From positions 4,714,655-4,778,654 of the forward strand of contig CM067588.1 of assembly GCA_034336665.1 (NCBI GenBank): DNA of 64,000 bases, read 5' to 3'. A program made the translations under genes and the position numbers. The notes under the pieces are model-generated. The model was not told the origin of the DNA and made no database searches. It saw only the letters and a list, made by a program, of their open reading frames with translations. Below, one piece after another: positions 1 to 12,384 of the stretch. This DNA is from Luscinia megarhynchos. Its lineage: Eukaryota; Chordata; Aves; Passeriformes; Turdidae. Each line of letters begins with the position of its first letter. The first letter of the stretch is position 1.

Positions 1-60
1 CCATCCTTGGACCCCGGACAGGGCTCTCCCTCCTGGCAAGGGCATCAGGCACGGCCAGGC

Positions 61-820
61 CCAGTGGGAACTGACTGATCCCAGTGGGAGTTCATTGATT
101 CCAGTGGGAGCTGACTGACCCCAGTGGGAACTGGCTGATCCCAACAGGAATTGATTTATCCCAGTGGGAATCAACTGATCCCGGCGGGAATTGATTGATT
201 CCAGTGGGAGCTGATTGATCCCAATGGGAACTGACTGATCCCAGTGGGAACTGACTGATCCCAGTGGGAATCGACTGATCCCAATGGGAACTGACTGATC
301 CCAATGGGAACTGACTGATCCCAGTGGGAACTGACTGATCCCAATGGGAACTGACTGATCCCAACGGGAACTGACTGATCCCAGTGGGAGTTCATTGATT
401 CCAGTGGGAGCTGACTGACCCCAGTGGGAACTGACTGATCCCAACAGGAATTGATTTATCCCAGTGGGAATCAACTGATCCCGGTGGGAATTGATTGATC
501 CCAATGGGAACTGACTGATCCCAGTGGGAACGACTGATCCCAGTGGGAACTGATTGATCCCAGTAAGAATCAACTGATCCCAGTGGGAAGTGACTGATCC
601 CAGTAAGGATCAACTGATCCCAGTGGGAATGGTCTGATCCCAGTGGGAACCGACTGATCCCAACAGGAATTGATTTATCCCAGTGGGAATCAACTGATCC
701 CAGTAAGAATCAACTGATCCCAGTGGGAACTGTCTGATCCCAACAGGAATTGATTTATCCCAGTGGGAATCAACTGATCCCGGTGGGAATTGATTGATTC
801 CAGTGGGAACTGGCCTGGCC
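61..820 (+). repeat. 20 bp minisatellite (CCAGTGGGAACTGACTGATC)
   Basis: About 38 copies, exact 20 bp spacing in the first half, variants CCAACAGGAATTGATTTATC and CCCAGTAAGAATCAACTGAT in the second. The unit contains GTGGGAA. Minus-strand frames read SHWDQSVPTGI repeats and are not coding. Confidence 0.97.
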
Positions 821-2719
821 TTGGACACTTCCATGGAAAAATCATTCCCAGAAAAACAGCTGGTCACCCAAAGCTGATGCTCCAGGTGTGTCCCATCATT
901 CCTGGCAGGTGATTCCATTCCATTTATTTTCCCAGAAATTTCGACAGCCCTCAAGGACGTGTTCCACAGGAATGTGATTAAATCTCAAATTTATTCATTC
1001 CTTGGAGCCTGGACTGAGGAGGGCAACACCCTTCTCTGCTATTTCCCACCATTCCCTGCTTTTTCTCACCATTCCCTGGCATTTCTCACAACTTTTCCTG
1101 TCACTCTCCATGGAATTGTCACCCTTTGTCACTCAATCATCAAATCCTGGTGTCACCACCTCTCCATCTGCCACTGGAGCTGCCTCCGGAATGGGAATAA
1201 ATTAATTGGGAGAAGCTTTTAGGCTCCAGGATAATGAAGCTGGCACAAGCCCAGCTCAGGAGGGAGCCCAGGGATGCTGTGGTTAAAAATTCCATAAAAA
1301 TAAAAGGGATTTCTTAGGAATTAAAAGGTTGGGTTGGAATTTAGGGTTTCCTTGGAAAAGGTTGAAGGATGGGGAGGATGGATTGAGCCAGGGATGAATG
1401 AAGTGAGGGTTTTTATCCACCAAAACTTTTCCAAAATCCCTGGAAAAGGTGGAATCTCTGTACTGCAAATCCTTGGAAACACAAATCTCTCCTTGCTGAC
1501 ACCTCTGGAAGCCAGAGGGAAAATCCACAGGAAAATTCACAGAGTTTAAAGTCGAGGAAAAAAACAAAGGAAAGGGAAATTTCAGTATTTAACTCCTCCC
1601 ACCTCATCTCCGATGCACCAAAGTTTCCTGCTGGGAATATTCAATAGAAAAAGCGTGAAAATCCATTAAAACCCTGGAGCTGAGGGAAAGAAAGAGCAGG
1701 GATTGGGAATGAAGGTTGGATCAGCAAATTCCTTGAATTCTGCACGTCGGAATTGGAGCTGGAATCCAACTTCAGTAAAAAACTGAGAAGGTTTTCTGTA
1801 AAATATTCAGGAGAGGAGGAAGGATCCCACCTCTGGCACAGCTCAGGCACAGGATCCAGGCACAAACTGTCCCTAAAAACATTCCACGATTTTCCCTGTC
1901 TTTCCCAGGATAATGTGGGAATGTGGAGAGTGTCCCACCTTGCCTGAGGTGATGTGGAAAATTGGGAATCCCCCTCACGTGGCTTTGGGAGGATTTCTCT
2001 CCCTTTTTACAAGCTCAAGAAGGAATGAGTGTTCAGAGCATGGAAAAAACAGAATTTCCATTAGGGAGGGATGAATCCCGCGAGATCCAGGCACAAAACC
2101 CCTTTGGGATGTCAGGGAATCCCACAAAAACCTCAGAGTGGGACGATCTGGAGCATCCCTGCAGGGTGCCAGACCCTTTTTTGGGATTGTCCTGCTTCCC
2201 CAACCCTCTTTCTGCTGCTCTCCCGCATCCCTGGGGATCGCATCCCTTGCTGGTGGCCATGGCAACGCCAATCCGTGCGGGAGAGGGGAGGAATCCGGGA
2301 AATTATTCATGAGGAATGAGGGAGAACTCGGAGCTGAACCTCTGGAAGCCTGGAGCAGGCAGGAAAAGGCCATTCCTCGGAGTTCCCAATGGGAAAACGC
2401 TCCTGATTTATTAATAAAAAGGAAAAAGATTCCTTTTGTTGTTGTTGTTGAGCTTAATTAGGAGGAAAATCTTCCTGGAGGGATCCTTGGTGATCCCAAC
2501 CCTTCCTGCTCCTCTGGTTCAGCTTTCCCAGGGCCGCTGGGGTCAGAGCATCTGAGCAGGAGGAGATTTTGGGAAAGCAGAGCAGGCAAAGCCTGGCTTT
2601 GAACATTCATGGAATTGTCCCGTTCCCAGGAGGCTCCCGAGGGAATTCTGCTGCAGCAGCTCTAAATTCCCGGAGGATTTCCAAACTTCCTGCCCGTGCT
2701 TCCTGCTGTTCCACTCCGG
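821..2719. other. Non-coding unique DNA
   Basis: No gene or array is seen apart from the X-box at 2253 and a short (GTT) run at 2438-2449. Confidence 0.35.
2253..2266. promoter_or_regulatory. RFX X-box-like GTGGCCATGGCAAC
   Basis: Palindromic X-box-like match, directly followed by GCCAAT (CCAAT box) at 2267-2272, the classic X-box/CCAAT pairing in spacing-free form. Confidence 0.4.
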
Positions 2720-3160
2720 GAATTACCCCATCCCAAAAATCCCAAACATCCCAAAAAATCCCAAAAAATAAATAAAAAAAATCCATCCAAAAAAAATCCA
2801 AAAAAAAATTTTAAAAATAAAAAAATCCAAAAATCCAAAAATAAAAAATCAAAAATCCAAAAAATCCAAAAAAATAAAAAAAATTCCAGAAAAAAATAAA
2901 AAAAATCCAAAAAGCCAAAAATCCCCCAAAATTACCAAAAAGATCCAAAAAGATCCAAAAATATTCCAAAAAATAAAAAATAAAAAAAAATTAAAAATCC
3001 CAAAAAAATCCCAAAAAATCCCCAAAAAATCCCAAAAAAATCCCCAAAAAATCCCCAAAAAATCCCCAAAAAATCCCCAAAAAATCCCCAAAAAATCCCC
3101 AAAAAATCCCAAAAAAATCCCAAAAAAATCCCAAAAAAATCCCCCAAAAAATCCCACTTC
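2720..3160 (+). repeat. A-rich array (ATCCCCAAAAA)
   Basis: Starts as mixed AAAATCCAAAAA and becomes regular 10-11 bp ATCCCCAAAAA units (about 3000-3155). Minus frames read FWDFLGIF repeats and are not coding. Confidence 0.95.
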
Positions 3161-3279
3161 CCTCAGCTGCAGCTCCAAATTCCTGGAGGCTGCAGAGAGC
3201 TCCAAACCTTCTCCCGTGTGCATTCCCCTGGAACGAGCCCGTCCCAGGCCAGGGCAGATCCCACAACCTCCAAGGATTT

Positions 3280-3715
3280 GATTGATTCCTCCTACTCCAA
3301 GGACAGGGAGTCACCTCCCTTTCCCTCTCACATGGCCAGCACAGTTTTTCCTCTCCAGAGCTCAGGTTTTGAGGTTCTTCCTCTCTCTATCCCAAATCTA
3401 GGGATTTCCAGGAAATAAAAAGGATTTTATTCCTCACAGCTTATTCCAAGCACAAGGAGCCACTTCCCTTTCCCACTCCCACACCAGGCACAGTTTTCCC
3501 TCTCCAGAGCACAGGTCGAGGTTCTCCCTCTCTTTATCCCAAATAAAAAGTGCCTCAAATCCAAGGATTTATGGAAAAATCGCTGACACCTCCTCACACG
3601 TTATTCCAAGGGCAGGGAGACGCCTCACTTTCCCTCTCCAGTTTTTTCCATCCTCCAAAGCTCAGGTGGAGCTTGTCCCTCTCTTTGTCCCAAAGATTTT
3701 CTGCATCCCAAAAAA
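3280..3715 (+). repeat. ~155 bp tandem repeat, three diverged copies
   Basis: Each copy has a CCAAGG(G/A)CAGGGAG-like word, CCTTTCCCTCTC, CTCTCCAGAGCTCAGG and CTCTTTATCCCAAA. The last copy flows into the 68 bp array. Confidence 0.75.
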
Positions 3716-4420
3716 TTCCCCCCTTTCTCTCCAAGATTTTTCACATCCCGGGAAGGATGCCCTGAGCTCCCCCCATCCCAAAAATTCCTCCTTTCTCTCC
3801 AAGATTTTCCACATCCCGGGAAGGATGCCCTGAGCTCCCCACATCCCAAAAATTCCTCCTTTCCCTCCAAGATTTTCCACATCCTGGGAAGGATGCCCTG
3901 AGCTCCCCCCATCCCAAAAATTCCTCCTTTCCCTCCAAGATTTTTCACATCCCGGGAAGGATGCCCTGAGCTCCCCACATCCCAAAAATTCCCCCTTTCC
4001 CTCCAAGATTTTTCACATCCCGGGAAGGATGCCCTGAGCTCCCCCACATCCCAAAAATTCCTCCTTTCCCTCCAAGATTTTCCACATCCCGGGAAGGATG
4101 CCCTGAGCTCCCCATATCCCAAAAAATTCCTCCTTTCCCTCCAAGATTTTTCACATCCCGGGAAGGATGCCCTGAGCTCCCCACATCCCAAAAATTCCTC
4201 CTTTCTCTCCAAGATTTTCCACATCCCGGGAAGGATGCCCTGAGCTCCCCCCATCCCAAAAATTCCTCCTTTCCCTCCAAGATTTTTCACATCCTGGGAA
4301 GGACTCCCTGAGCTCCCCACATCCCAAAAATTCTATTTCTCTCCAAGATTTTTCACATCCTGGGAAGGATGCCCTGAGCTCCCCACATCCCAAAAATTCC
4401 CCTTTTCCCTCTCCTGCCCT
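3700..4420 (+). repeat. 68 bp minisatellite, ~10 copies
   Basis: Unit contains CCCAAAAATTCCTCCTTTC, TCCAAGATTTTTCACATCC and GGGAAGGATGCCCTGAGCTC; GGAAGGATGC starts at 3751, 3819, 3887 and so on. Copies >90% alike. Minus-strand frames (up to 231 codons) are artefacts. Confidence 0.97.
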
Positions 4421-5109
4421 CCCCACAGACAGCTGGATTATCCCACCCCCTCCCTCCCAGAGAAACACCGAGACTCCACAGCCCTGATCCATAATTCCAA
4501 CTTTCTCCAGCCTCCCCTTCTTTCTCCCTTTTCCTGCTTTTCCCTGGGAACAATGGAGCAGTGGCACCAGCTCTGCCCACTCTGTGCCCTCCCCGTGCCC
4601 GAGTGCCAGCCTGGGCCTGTCCCCGTGTCCCCAGCGAGGGGGGGACGGCGTTTTGTTCCCAGATGCAGCTTCCTTTTGTTCCCAATCCCTTGTGGAAAAG
4701 CTGAGCAGAGACATCCCCGCCACTGAGAATTCCCAGCCAGGGATTTCTGAGTATCCCACCAGCAAGAAATAGGAGTTTCACAGCAAGAAAATTCCAGAGG
4801 AATCAGGGATGGGGGGACCACAGGGATCAACATTTTCCAACCCCCTGCACCTTCATTGCTCATCCTGGGATTTTCTAGCTGGGAAAAAACCAACCCCAGG
4901 CAGGGAAAAGAGGGAATTTAACCAAAAATACAATTAAAAATCCAGTTTTTAATTGGCTGCATATCCTGTCTCCAGCAGAAATTCAGGAACAGATGGGGGA
5001 AGGAGGGAGAGTGGAGAGGAATCTTTGTTGGGATTATTGTTGGAATAGACGTGGCTTGGATTTCCCTGGAGGGAGGTGCAGGAACTTGGGAGAGACTTCC
5101 CAGAGATTA
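4421..5109. other. Non-coding unique DNA
   Basis: No gene or array is seen. Confidence 0.35.
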
Positions 5110-5285
5110 AAAGTGGGAATTTCCTGGCAAAGCACTAATCAGGCAGGCCCAGCAGCGATAAACCCGACTTGAAAACAAAGCCCCGCTTTGTAGCTTTAAA
5201 TGAGGAATTACCCAATCCCATCCACGGCTTCATTAGCATCTCATTAATATGCAATTCCCATTTTCCTGATTAAACGGTTGGGAGG
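5110..5285. promoter_or_regulatory. Homeodomain/octamer-like candidate enhancer
   Basis: GCACTAATCAGG, GCGATAAACCCG, TTCATTAGCATCTCATTAA, TATGCAATTCCC (octamer-like) and CTGATTAAACGG in 150 unique bases, beside CpG and AAACAAAGCCCCGC (SOX-like ACAAAG). Confidence 0.4.
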
Positions 5286-6239
5286 AGGAGGTGCCCTGGT
5301 GCCGGCTCCGAGCCCTGGGGACACCTTTTGGAGAAGAATTCCCGTTTTCCTTCTTTCCCCAGGTGCCCTCCAGGGATTCCTGGCTTTTTCCCACCTTTTT
5401 CCCAGCTCAGGTGTATCCAAACCCTGAGATTTGGGAGCAAATCAAACAACATTCCACCTTTTCCAGCTCCCCCATCCCAACATGGAATGAATTGAGCCAA
5501 GGGGAATGTTCTTATCTCCACCACCAAAATTTCCTTTTTAGCGGCGATTCTGAGAACTTGGAGCTTCCAGGAGCCTCTTCCCAAGGTTTTGGTGCTTCCC
5601 TGAATCCCATCCCAGCTCCCAAACCCTCCCTCCCCCACCACAAACTCCTTCCCCTTCCACTTTGAGCCTCATTAAACCCTCGGGAACCGCCAGGATAATT
5701 CCAGCCTGGCTGATCCCGGATTTTCTGGGATTGGGTGATGCCCACTGGGCACGGCAGAGAGATTTCCAACAGCTGGAAAATTGGGATGGGGCTGGGAGGG
5801 AGAAGGATGGGACAGCGAGGGGAGCAAAAATCAGGATTCAAAACCAACCAACTCCATCCCTGCCAATGGATTTGTTCCTTTTCCCAGTTTTCTCTGGATC
5901 TGCTGGAATTAAATCCACTCCAGTGGAGAGGGAACATGAAAGAGAGACAGGGTCTGAGTGAGGATGAGCAGGTTTGAATTTTATTCTCTGAAGCAGCTCC
6001 TGGGATGCTCCATCGGGATAGCAAAGGAAAAATGGGATTTGGAGAAGATCTGCTCCCACCCTGGGAGTTCTGGCCATTCCATGATTCCCAAGGGAGAGGA
6101 GGAGAAGGAAAAGGAGAAGGGAACGGCAGAATTCCCAAGGGTGGCCACAGTGGCATCTCCCAGACCCTGCCAGGTCACTCTGCCCAGTGCTGGGCTGGTC
6201 CTTCACAAGGATTTTGGGATTTCCCAGTGCCCAGAGCCA
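5286..6239. other. Non-coding unique DNA
   Basis: No gene or array is seen. Confidence 0.35.
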
Positions 6240-6512
6240 GGAAAGAGCAAAGGGGAATAAAGAGAAGAATAAAGGAGAATAAAGGGAAGAATAAAGGAGA
6301 ATAAAGGGAAGAATAAAGGAGAATAAAGGGAAGAATAAAGGAGAATAAAGGGAAGAATAAAGGGGAATAAAGGGAAGAATAAAGGAGAATAAAGGGAAGA
6401 ATAAAGGGGAATAAAGGGAAGAATAAAGGAGAATAAAGGGAAGAATAAAGGAGAATAAAGGGAAGAATAAAGGAGAATAAAGGGAAGAATAAAGGGGAAT
6501 AAAAGGAAGAAT
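6240..6512 (+). repeat. 22 bp A/G-rich minisatellite (GAATAAAGGGAAGAATAAAG)
   Basis: About 12 copies of GAATAAAGGAGAATAAAGGGAA or variants, nearly pure purine plus T on the + strand. Minus frames read as FSFILPFILLYSSLYSPLFF and are not coding. Confidence 0.96.
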
Positions 6513-7084
6513 CTTCTCAATGAACACCCAAGCCTGAATACCAAAAACCTTCCAGAAATCCCAATTAACACTTCAGAAATGCCAATTATCACTTCAGTAC
6601 ACCTTGAACTTCCTGCTCCTCCTCTTCCAGTTATCCCTGCATTCCCATTTCACCTTTCCCTGCTTAAAACCACATCCCACAGCCCTCCCCTGGCTCCCAG
6701 GGGAGGCCCTTGGATCCTTTTATCCCAAAAAACCCCTGAGATGAGGTTTTGGGATGAGATTCCAAGGATGTGGCTGGAAGAGCCGGATGAATCCCGCTGG
6801 ATCCGAGGGCTCAGCTCCATCCCAGGGCATCATTCCCACTGTTGCCTCTCCTTCAGTGGAGCTAAAATTATCCCTGAGCAGCTCAGATTCCAAATCCTGG
6901 GGTTTTTTTATGGCCTCTGGAGCCCAATCCTGAGGGCAGCTCTGGCCGTGGCACAGATCAGGAGCAGAAATAGCAGGAGGGTGGCACGGGTCGCTCCGGG
7001 GTGGCACAATTTGGGGATCCCAAATTGGCACATCCACCTGCCCGGGGTAGGAGCTGTGGGATCTTCTGGGAACAGCCCCTCCAA

Positions 7085-7395
7085 AGCCTCTCCCTGGTGG
7101 GAATAAGATCCTGAAATACCCTTAGTGGGAAAGAGATCCCAAAATTTCCCAGAGCCCCTCCACAGCTTGTGCCAGCTCTGATTCAGTGGGAAAAGGATCC
7201 TAAAATCTCCCAAATCCCCTCCATGGCTTCAGGTTTAGTGGGAGAGTGATCCCAAAGTCCCCCAAATCTCTCTGTATCTTCTCCTGGATGAAATTTACAG
7301 GGAAGGGGATCCCAAAATCTCCCAAATCCACTTCACAGCCTCTCCCAGCTCAGGTTTGCAGGGAAAGGGATCCCAAACCCTCCCAGACCCACACT
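7085..7395 (+). repeat. ~70-75 bp degenerate tandem repeat, ~4-5 copies
   Basis: Each unit has AGTGGGAA(A)..GATCC, AAAATCTCCCAAATCC and a CTCCACAGCTT/CTTCACAGCC word. Confidence 0.8.
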
Positions 7396-8274
7396 GCCCA
7401 TCCCATTGCATTTATAATTGTGCCATCTGCCCTCCCTCATCCCAGCAGCTGTTTGGGATCAATCCCAGCCATCCCAACCCCCTTTCCACTGGACAATAGG
7501 GCAGGAACTGCTTTCCCCCAGGGAAAAGGGAATTTGTTTTACTTCTGGGGGTGTTTCATCCCTGGATGCTCCTGGATATCCCTGGTTTTCACCTTGCTCT
7601 GGATTGGAAGAGGAATTCTGAGAACCATCCACGGATGGGAATTCCCAGGAAGTGCCCATTCCTACCTCCATCCCAAATTCTGGGATTCAGGTCAAACTCC
7701 CACCAGGAACATTTAGAAAACCCCAAATTTCTCCCAGCTCAGCCTTGCTGCTCCCAGGAATCATTCCCACCCCCATCCCAACCCCAGGCCTGTCCTAAAA
7801 GGGTGAAAAAGGGAGACAAAGGAGCCCAAATCGCTGGAATCAAACATTCAGGAGCAGCCTGCTGTCCTGGGCTGGGGCCAGCTCAGCCTCGCAGCTGTCA
7901 CCGGGGCCAGAGCCATTCAGAAGAGGTCAACCAAAAATCCCCAGGCTGGTCCCAGCTGCTGGGATGGCTGGGAATAAATCCCTGGGGAGAGCTGGCAGCT
8001 GGATCCCGGAGCTGGCAGCAGGAAATGGCAGCCTGGGATGTGCAGAATCAGATTTTGAAGGACATTCAGGGAAAATCCGCCCTCTAAAATGTGCGGGTCT
8101 GGTGTTGGATGTAAAAAACCACGTGGGTGAGTTCAGCTGAATTCCAGCTTTTTCTGGGAATGAAGGGAGGAGAGCTGAGTTTTGACAGGAAGTTTGGGGT
8201 TTAAGATATTTTATGTTTAGAATTGAAGTTTTTCATATACAGGGGAAGAAGGAAATGGGATTATCGATTTCTTG
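7396..8274. other. Non-coding unique DNA
   Basis: No gene, RNA or array is seen. Confidence 0.35.
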
Positions 8275-8580
8275 AGTGGATTTGAGGTGGAATCGGGGAA
8301 TCACGGAATGTTTGGGTTGGGAGGGAGGTGAAAGATCCCCCAGTGTTGCCACAGGGACACTTCCCATGATCCCAAGTTTTTCCAGCCTGGTCTGGGACAA
8401 TTCCAAGCCATGGATCCTCTGGGAATTCCATCCCAGGGCCTCCCCATCCTCACAGGGAAGAATTTATTCTCAATATCCCACCCAAATCTTCCCTTTTGTC
8501 AGCCTGAACTCATCCCCGTGTCCTATCACTCAAATTCCCACTGCAGATTCCCTTTTCCTTCCTGATAACTGCTGCACATT
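8275..8580 (-). mobile_element. CR1 retroposon fragment, antisense
   Basis: GGGGAATCACGGAATG, TTTGGGTTGGGAGGGAGGTG, TTCCAGCCTGGTCTGGGACA, CCTCACAGGGAAGAATTTATTC and TCCTATCACTC follow the reverse complement of the CR1 3' region. It is diverged and 5'-truncated into a minisatellite. Confidence 0.75.
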
Positions 8581-9140
8581 CCAAGGTTTCCACACAAGTC
8601 AAATTCCAAAGTTTCCACACAAATCAGATCCTGAGATTTCCACACAAATCAAATCCCGAGATTTCCACACAAGTCAGATCCCAAAGTTTCCACACAAATC
8701 AGATCCTGAGATTTCCACACAAATCAAATCCCAAAGTTTCCACACAAATCAAATCCCAAAGTTTCCACACAAATCAAATCCCGAGGTTTCCACACAAATC
8801 AAATCCCAAAGTTTCCACACAAATCAAATCCCGAGGTTTCCACACAAATCAAATCCCGAGATTTCCACACAAATCACATCCTGAGATTTCCACACAAATC
8901 AAATCCCAAAGTTTCCACACAAATCAAATCCCGAGATTTCCACACAAATCAAATCACAAGATTTCCACACAAATCAAATCCCGAGGTTTCCACACAAGTC
9001 AGATCCCAAAGTTTCCACACAAATCAGATCCTGAGGTTTCCACACAGATCCCAAAGTTTCCACACAAATCAAATCCCAAAGTTTCCACACAAATCAAATC
9101 CCGAGGTCTCCACACAAATCAAATCCCGATATTCCCACAC
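8575..9140 (+). repeat. 25 bp minisatellite (TTTCCACACAAATCAAATCC)
   Basis: About 22 copies of the unit with CAAAG or CGAG/CTGAG joints; 25 bp period (e.g. 8761 to 8786). It starts exactly inside or at the 5' end of a CR1 fragment. Confidence 0.97.
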
Positions 9141-9490
9141 AACATTCCCTCCTCCAGGGTCCATTCCCATCACCCTCAGCCTGCCAGAGCTGTCACCAGA
9201 GGAGGTCCCCGAGTGTCCTGGCACGTGCGGGTGGCACAAAGCCCCGTCCTGTCCCTCCCCTCCTCCCGCTCCCAGCTGGGATGGCCTCAACCCCATCCCA
9301 AGGCAGATCCCAACAAGGGCCCTTTGTGGCTGGGTCTGCTGGGAATGTCAAAGCCAGATTTCAGGAATGTGACAGCACCGAGGTGACAGCAGGGACGGGA
9401 GCTTCTCCCGCACTCCATCGGCTCACAGAGCGGCCTTTATCCCACAGGGAGCGGATCAGGAGTGATCCTGGCCCCCCACAGAGCAGAAAT

Positions 9491-9686
9491 CTGGAGCAGA
9501 AGTCATCCAACAACACGGAAAATGAGGGAAATGAGGTTGGAAAGGAATTCCCTCCAGGGCAGGAAAAAAATCCAGACCTCCCTGATAAGAACTGGCAAAG
9601 ATTGCAGTGGAATCCAACCCCTGGATGGATCGTGGTGGGTTTAAAATCCAAGGAAATGTTTTGGGAAGGCCAAACAAAACCCAAGG
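9491..9686 (+). repeat. Dispersed ~190 bp element, copy 1
   Basis: Same sequence as 11627-11803, 2.1 kb away, same strand. The two may be copies of an unrecognised retroposon or a short segmental duplication. Confidence 0.85.
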
Positions 9687-9779
9687 GAAGAGCCTGTGGG
9701 ATTGGGAAGAGCCTGTGGGAATGGCTGATCTTCATCCCGGGGAAAAGGAAAGGCTGGGATTCTTTCCCTGCCCACAGGT

Positions 9780-10000
9780 TGGGGGAATATCCAATAAAAA
9801 CTGCTGGGAATATCCAAAAAACCCTGTCCCAAATATCCAAACAAAACCTGCTCTGAATTTCCACCAAAAAGCGTTGGGAATATCCAATAAAACCACTCAG
9901 AATATCCAATAAAACTTGCTCTGACTATTCAACAAAAGTTGCTGAGAATATCCAATAAAAACTGCCAGGAAAACTGCTGGGAATATCCAATAAAAACCTG
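9780..10000 (+). repeat. ~28-30 bp minisatellite (GGGAATATCCAATAAAAAC)
   Basis: About eight copies of AATATCCAATAAAA with CTGCTGGG, CTTGCTCTG or CCACTCAG linkers. It contains repeated AATAAA hexamers. Confidence 0.92.
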
Positions 10001-10599
10001 TTCCTACAAGGGTGGGCAGCCAAGCTTTGTCCAGAAGCAGAAAAATCCCCAAAGCCACACAAAGAGGGAGTGGATGTTGTTCCCTTCTCCCAAAAATTCC
10101 AGAGGCAGCTGGATCCCCAAACAATTGCAGCTGGAATTACATCAGGAGGTCACCACCATTGGGAGCGAGATCAGCCCTAAGCTCAGCCCAGCTGAGCCAG
10201 GCTTTCCCCTAGTGTGGGGTTTTAGAACCTGCCCTAAATTGTGGAACCCACCCTGAATCCAAACTCCAGCCTAAAAACCACGCTGGAGATGGAAAAGGGG
10301 GAATTCCCACATTCCCTGCACTCTGCTGTTCCAGCGTATCCCTGATTTCCCTTTTCTGTCCTGGATTCGAGTGGTAACAGGGAGATGGGAACTCAGGGAA
10401 TAACGTGGAGTTCCCAAATCCCCAGGAGGGGCTTCAGCACCCTGGAGAGCGGCAGGATCCAAGAGGATCCTTTTCCCACCCACGGACATTCCCGGGCTTG
10501 GCATTCCCAGGTTTTCCAGAGAATTTGTGGCTGCCGCATCTCTGGAAGTGTCCGAGGCCAGCTTGGAGCAATCTGGGATAGGGGAAGTTGTCCCTGCCC

Positions 10600-10652
10600 G
10601 TGGAATGGGATGAGCGTTAATTTTCCAACCCAAATGATTCCATGATTCTGCA
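10600..10652 (+). mobile_element. CR1 terminal fragment, sense
   Basis: AATTTTCCAACCCAAATG and ATTCCATGATTCTGC resemble the CR1 end (TTCCAACCCAAACCATTCTATGATTCT). It is very short. Confidence 0.45.
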
Positions 10653-11626
10653 GCTCTTTGAACTCGAGGATCCTTGGGATAACCAGGCAAAGGGAAGAGT
10701 TCAGAGGAAAAAGGGAATTTTGATGCATTTTCCACTGATCCAAGGAGAACCTTCCCTCCCTCCCAGCTCCCACTGGAGCTGCCAGCCCGGCCTAGCCATG
10801 CCAGGAGATTTCAGGAGGAATTTGGGATTCAGGCTGACAGAGCAGCGGGATCGGATTCCGACTGTCGCTGGGAAAAGGAGCAAAATTTCATTGCCAAGAA
10901 GGCAGAAAGTGGCAGAAAAAACCTGCCAGGAATTCCAATGAACCTCCGGCTTCACCTTGCGCCAGCCCCGGGGGCTGTGCTCCTGTTTTCCCACTCCCTG
11001 TGAGGATCCAGGTTTGTTTCCAGAGGTAGGAAAGGAGCATCCTGGAATTTATCCAGGATTTATCAGCTCTTCCCAAGTCTGGATTGTGCAAAGCTCCCTC
11101 TTCCCTTTGGATGAACCTCCAGCAAACCGGGAACACCCCAAACCCTCCTTCAGGCTTCCAGGCAGGGAAAAAATTCCCAAATTCTCCTTTTGGAGGAAAA
11201 ATCTCCATTATTCCCTCTCTTCTGTGCCCTTTGGATGGTCCTTTCCAGACGCATCCCTGAGGAAAACAGGAATGGATCTCAAAATACCGGGATGAGATCC
11301 AAAGGAACATGAGGCGGCGTTGTCAGGGAATTTCTGTTTTTTTCCATGGATAATCCTGCTCTTCTGATCTCATTAAGTGGGAATGGTGATCCTGATAAGC
11401 CGAGGGATAAATCCTCCTCTTTTTTAATCTGTAATAACCCAGCCCGCTTTCTTTCATTTGGGATTAAAAGGAAAAAAAGAAAAGGGAGGGGGGAAAGGGA
11501 TTATGGAACATTTAAACTTCCAGCAAGTTCATTGCAAGCCAGAAACCCTGGAATTATGCAATAATGATCCTGGATAGCCTGGAAAGGAACAAAGGGGCTT
11601 CGGGAACAGGGGGGAAAAGGCAAAAG

Positions 11627-11803
11627 CTGGAGCAGAAGTCATCCAACAACACGGAAAATGAGGGAAATGAGGCTGGAAAGGAATTCCCTCCAGGGCAGGA
11701 AGAAATCCAGACCTCCCTGACAAAGATTGTAATGGAATCCAACCCCTGGATGGATCCTGGCAGGATTTAGGAATACTCTGGGAAGGGGAAACAAAACCCA
11801 AGG
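11627..11803 (+). repeat. Dispersed ~190 bp element, copy 2
   Basis: Near-identical to 9491-9686: CTGGAGCAGAAGTCATCC, AACAACACGGAAAATGAGGG, GGAATTCCCTCCAGGGCAGG, CCAACCCCTGGATGGATC. It lacks about 15 bases near the middle that copy 1 has. Family unknown. Confidence 0.85.
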
Positions 11804-12384
11804 AATAGAAGGAAGTGCCAGAGGTTTTCGGTGGTTTTTTAGGAGTCTCCTCGCAGGTTTTTCTGTTTAAATTCAAATAAAATCTGATTTTTTTTTCCTT
11901 AAAAATCTGATTTTCTCAATGGGTTTGTATTCTCCCAGTTCAGCTGCTTTTATTGCAGACTAAAAAGTGTGGAAAACAGGGAATTCCACAGTTCCCAGAA
12001 AGCAAAGGAATGAAGGAATTCTGTCAGAACTTCCAGATTTTCCTCCCTGTAAATGAAGTTCTGCTGGGATTTGGAAGGTTGGTGCTGCCCAGACGAGTAA
12101 ATTACAGCCCCACAGAAAATCCACTCCCACATGGAAAACAAATCCAGAAATTCCTGCCAAGCACTCCCAGATAAAATCAGAGCCTCAGGAACGTCCTGGG
12201 AATGTGGCTGCTCCATTTTCCCAGGTTTCCCAAACAAATCCCAAACTTTTCCCTTGGAGGCTCCTCCTTCCCTGAGCAAGGGCAGGATGGAGCTGAAAAA
12301 TTCCAAAGCTCTGAATTGAACCAACAAATTCCAAAGCTTCCAGTTCCCTTTCCAAGCTCCACCTGCCCAGGTGGGCTCCACTGG

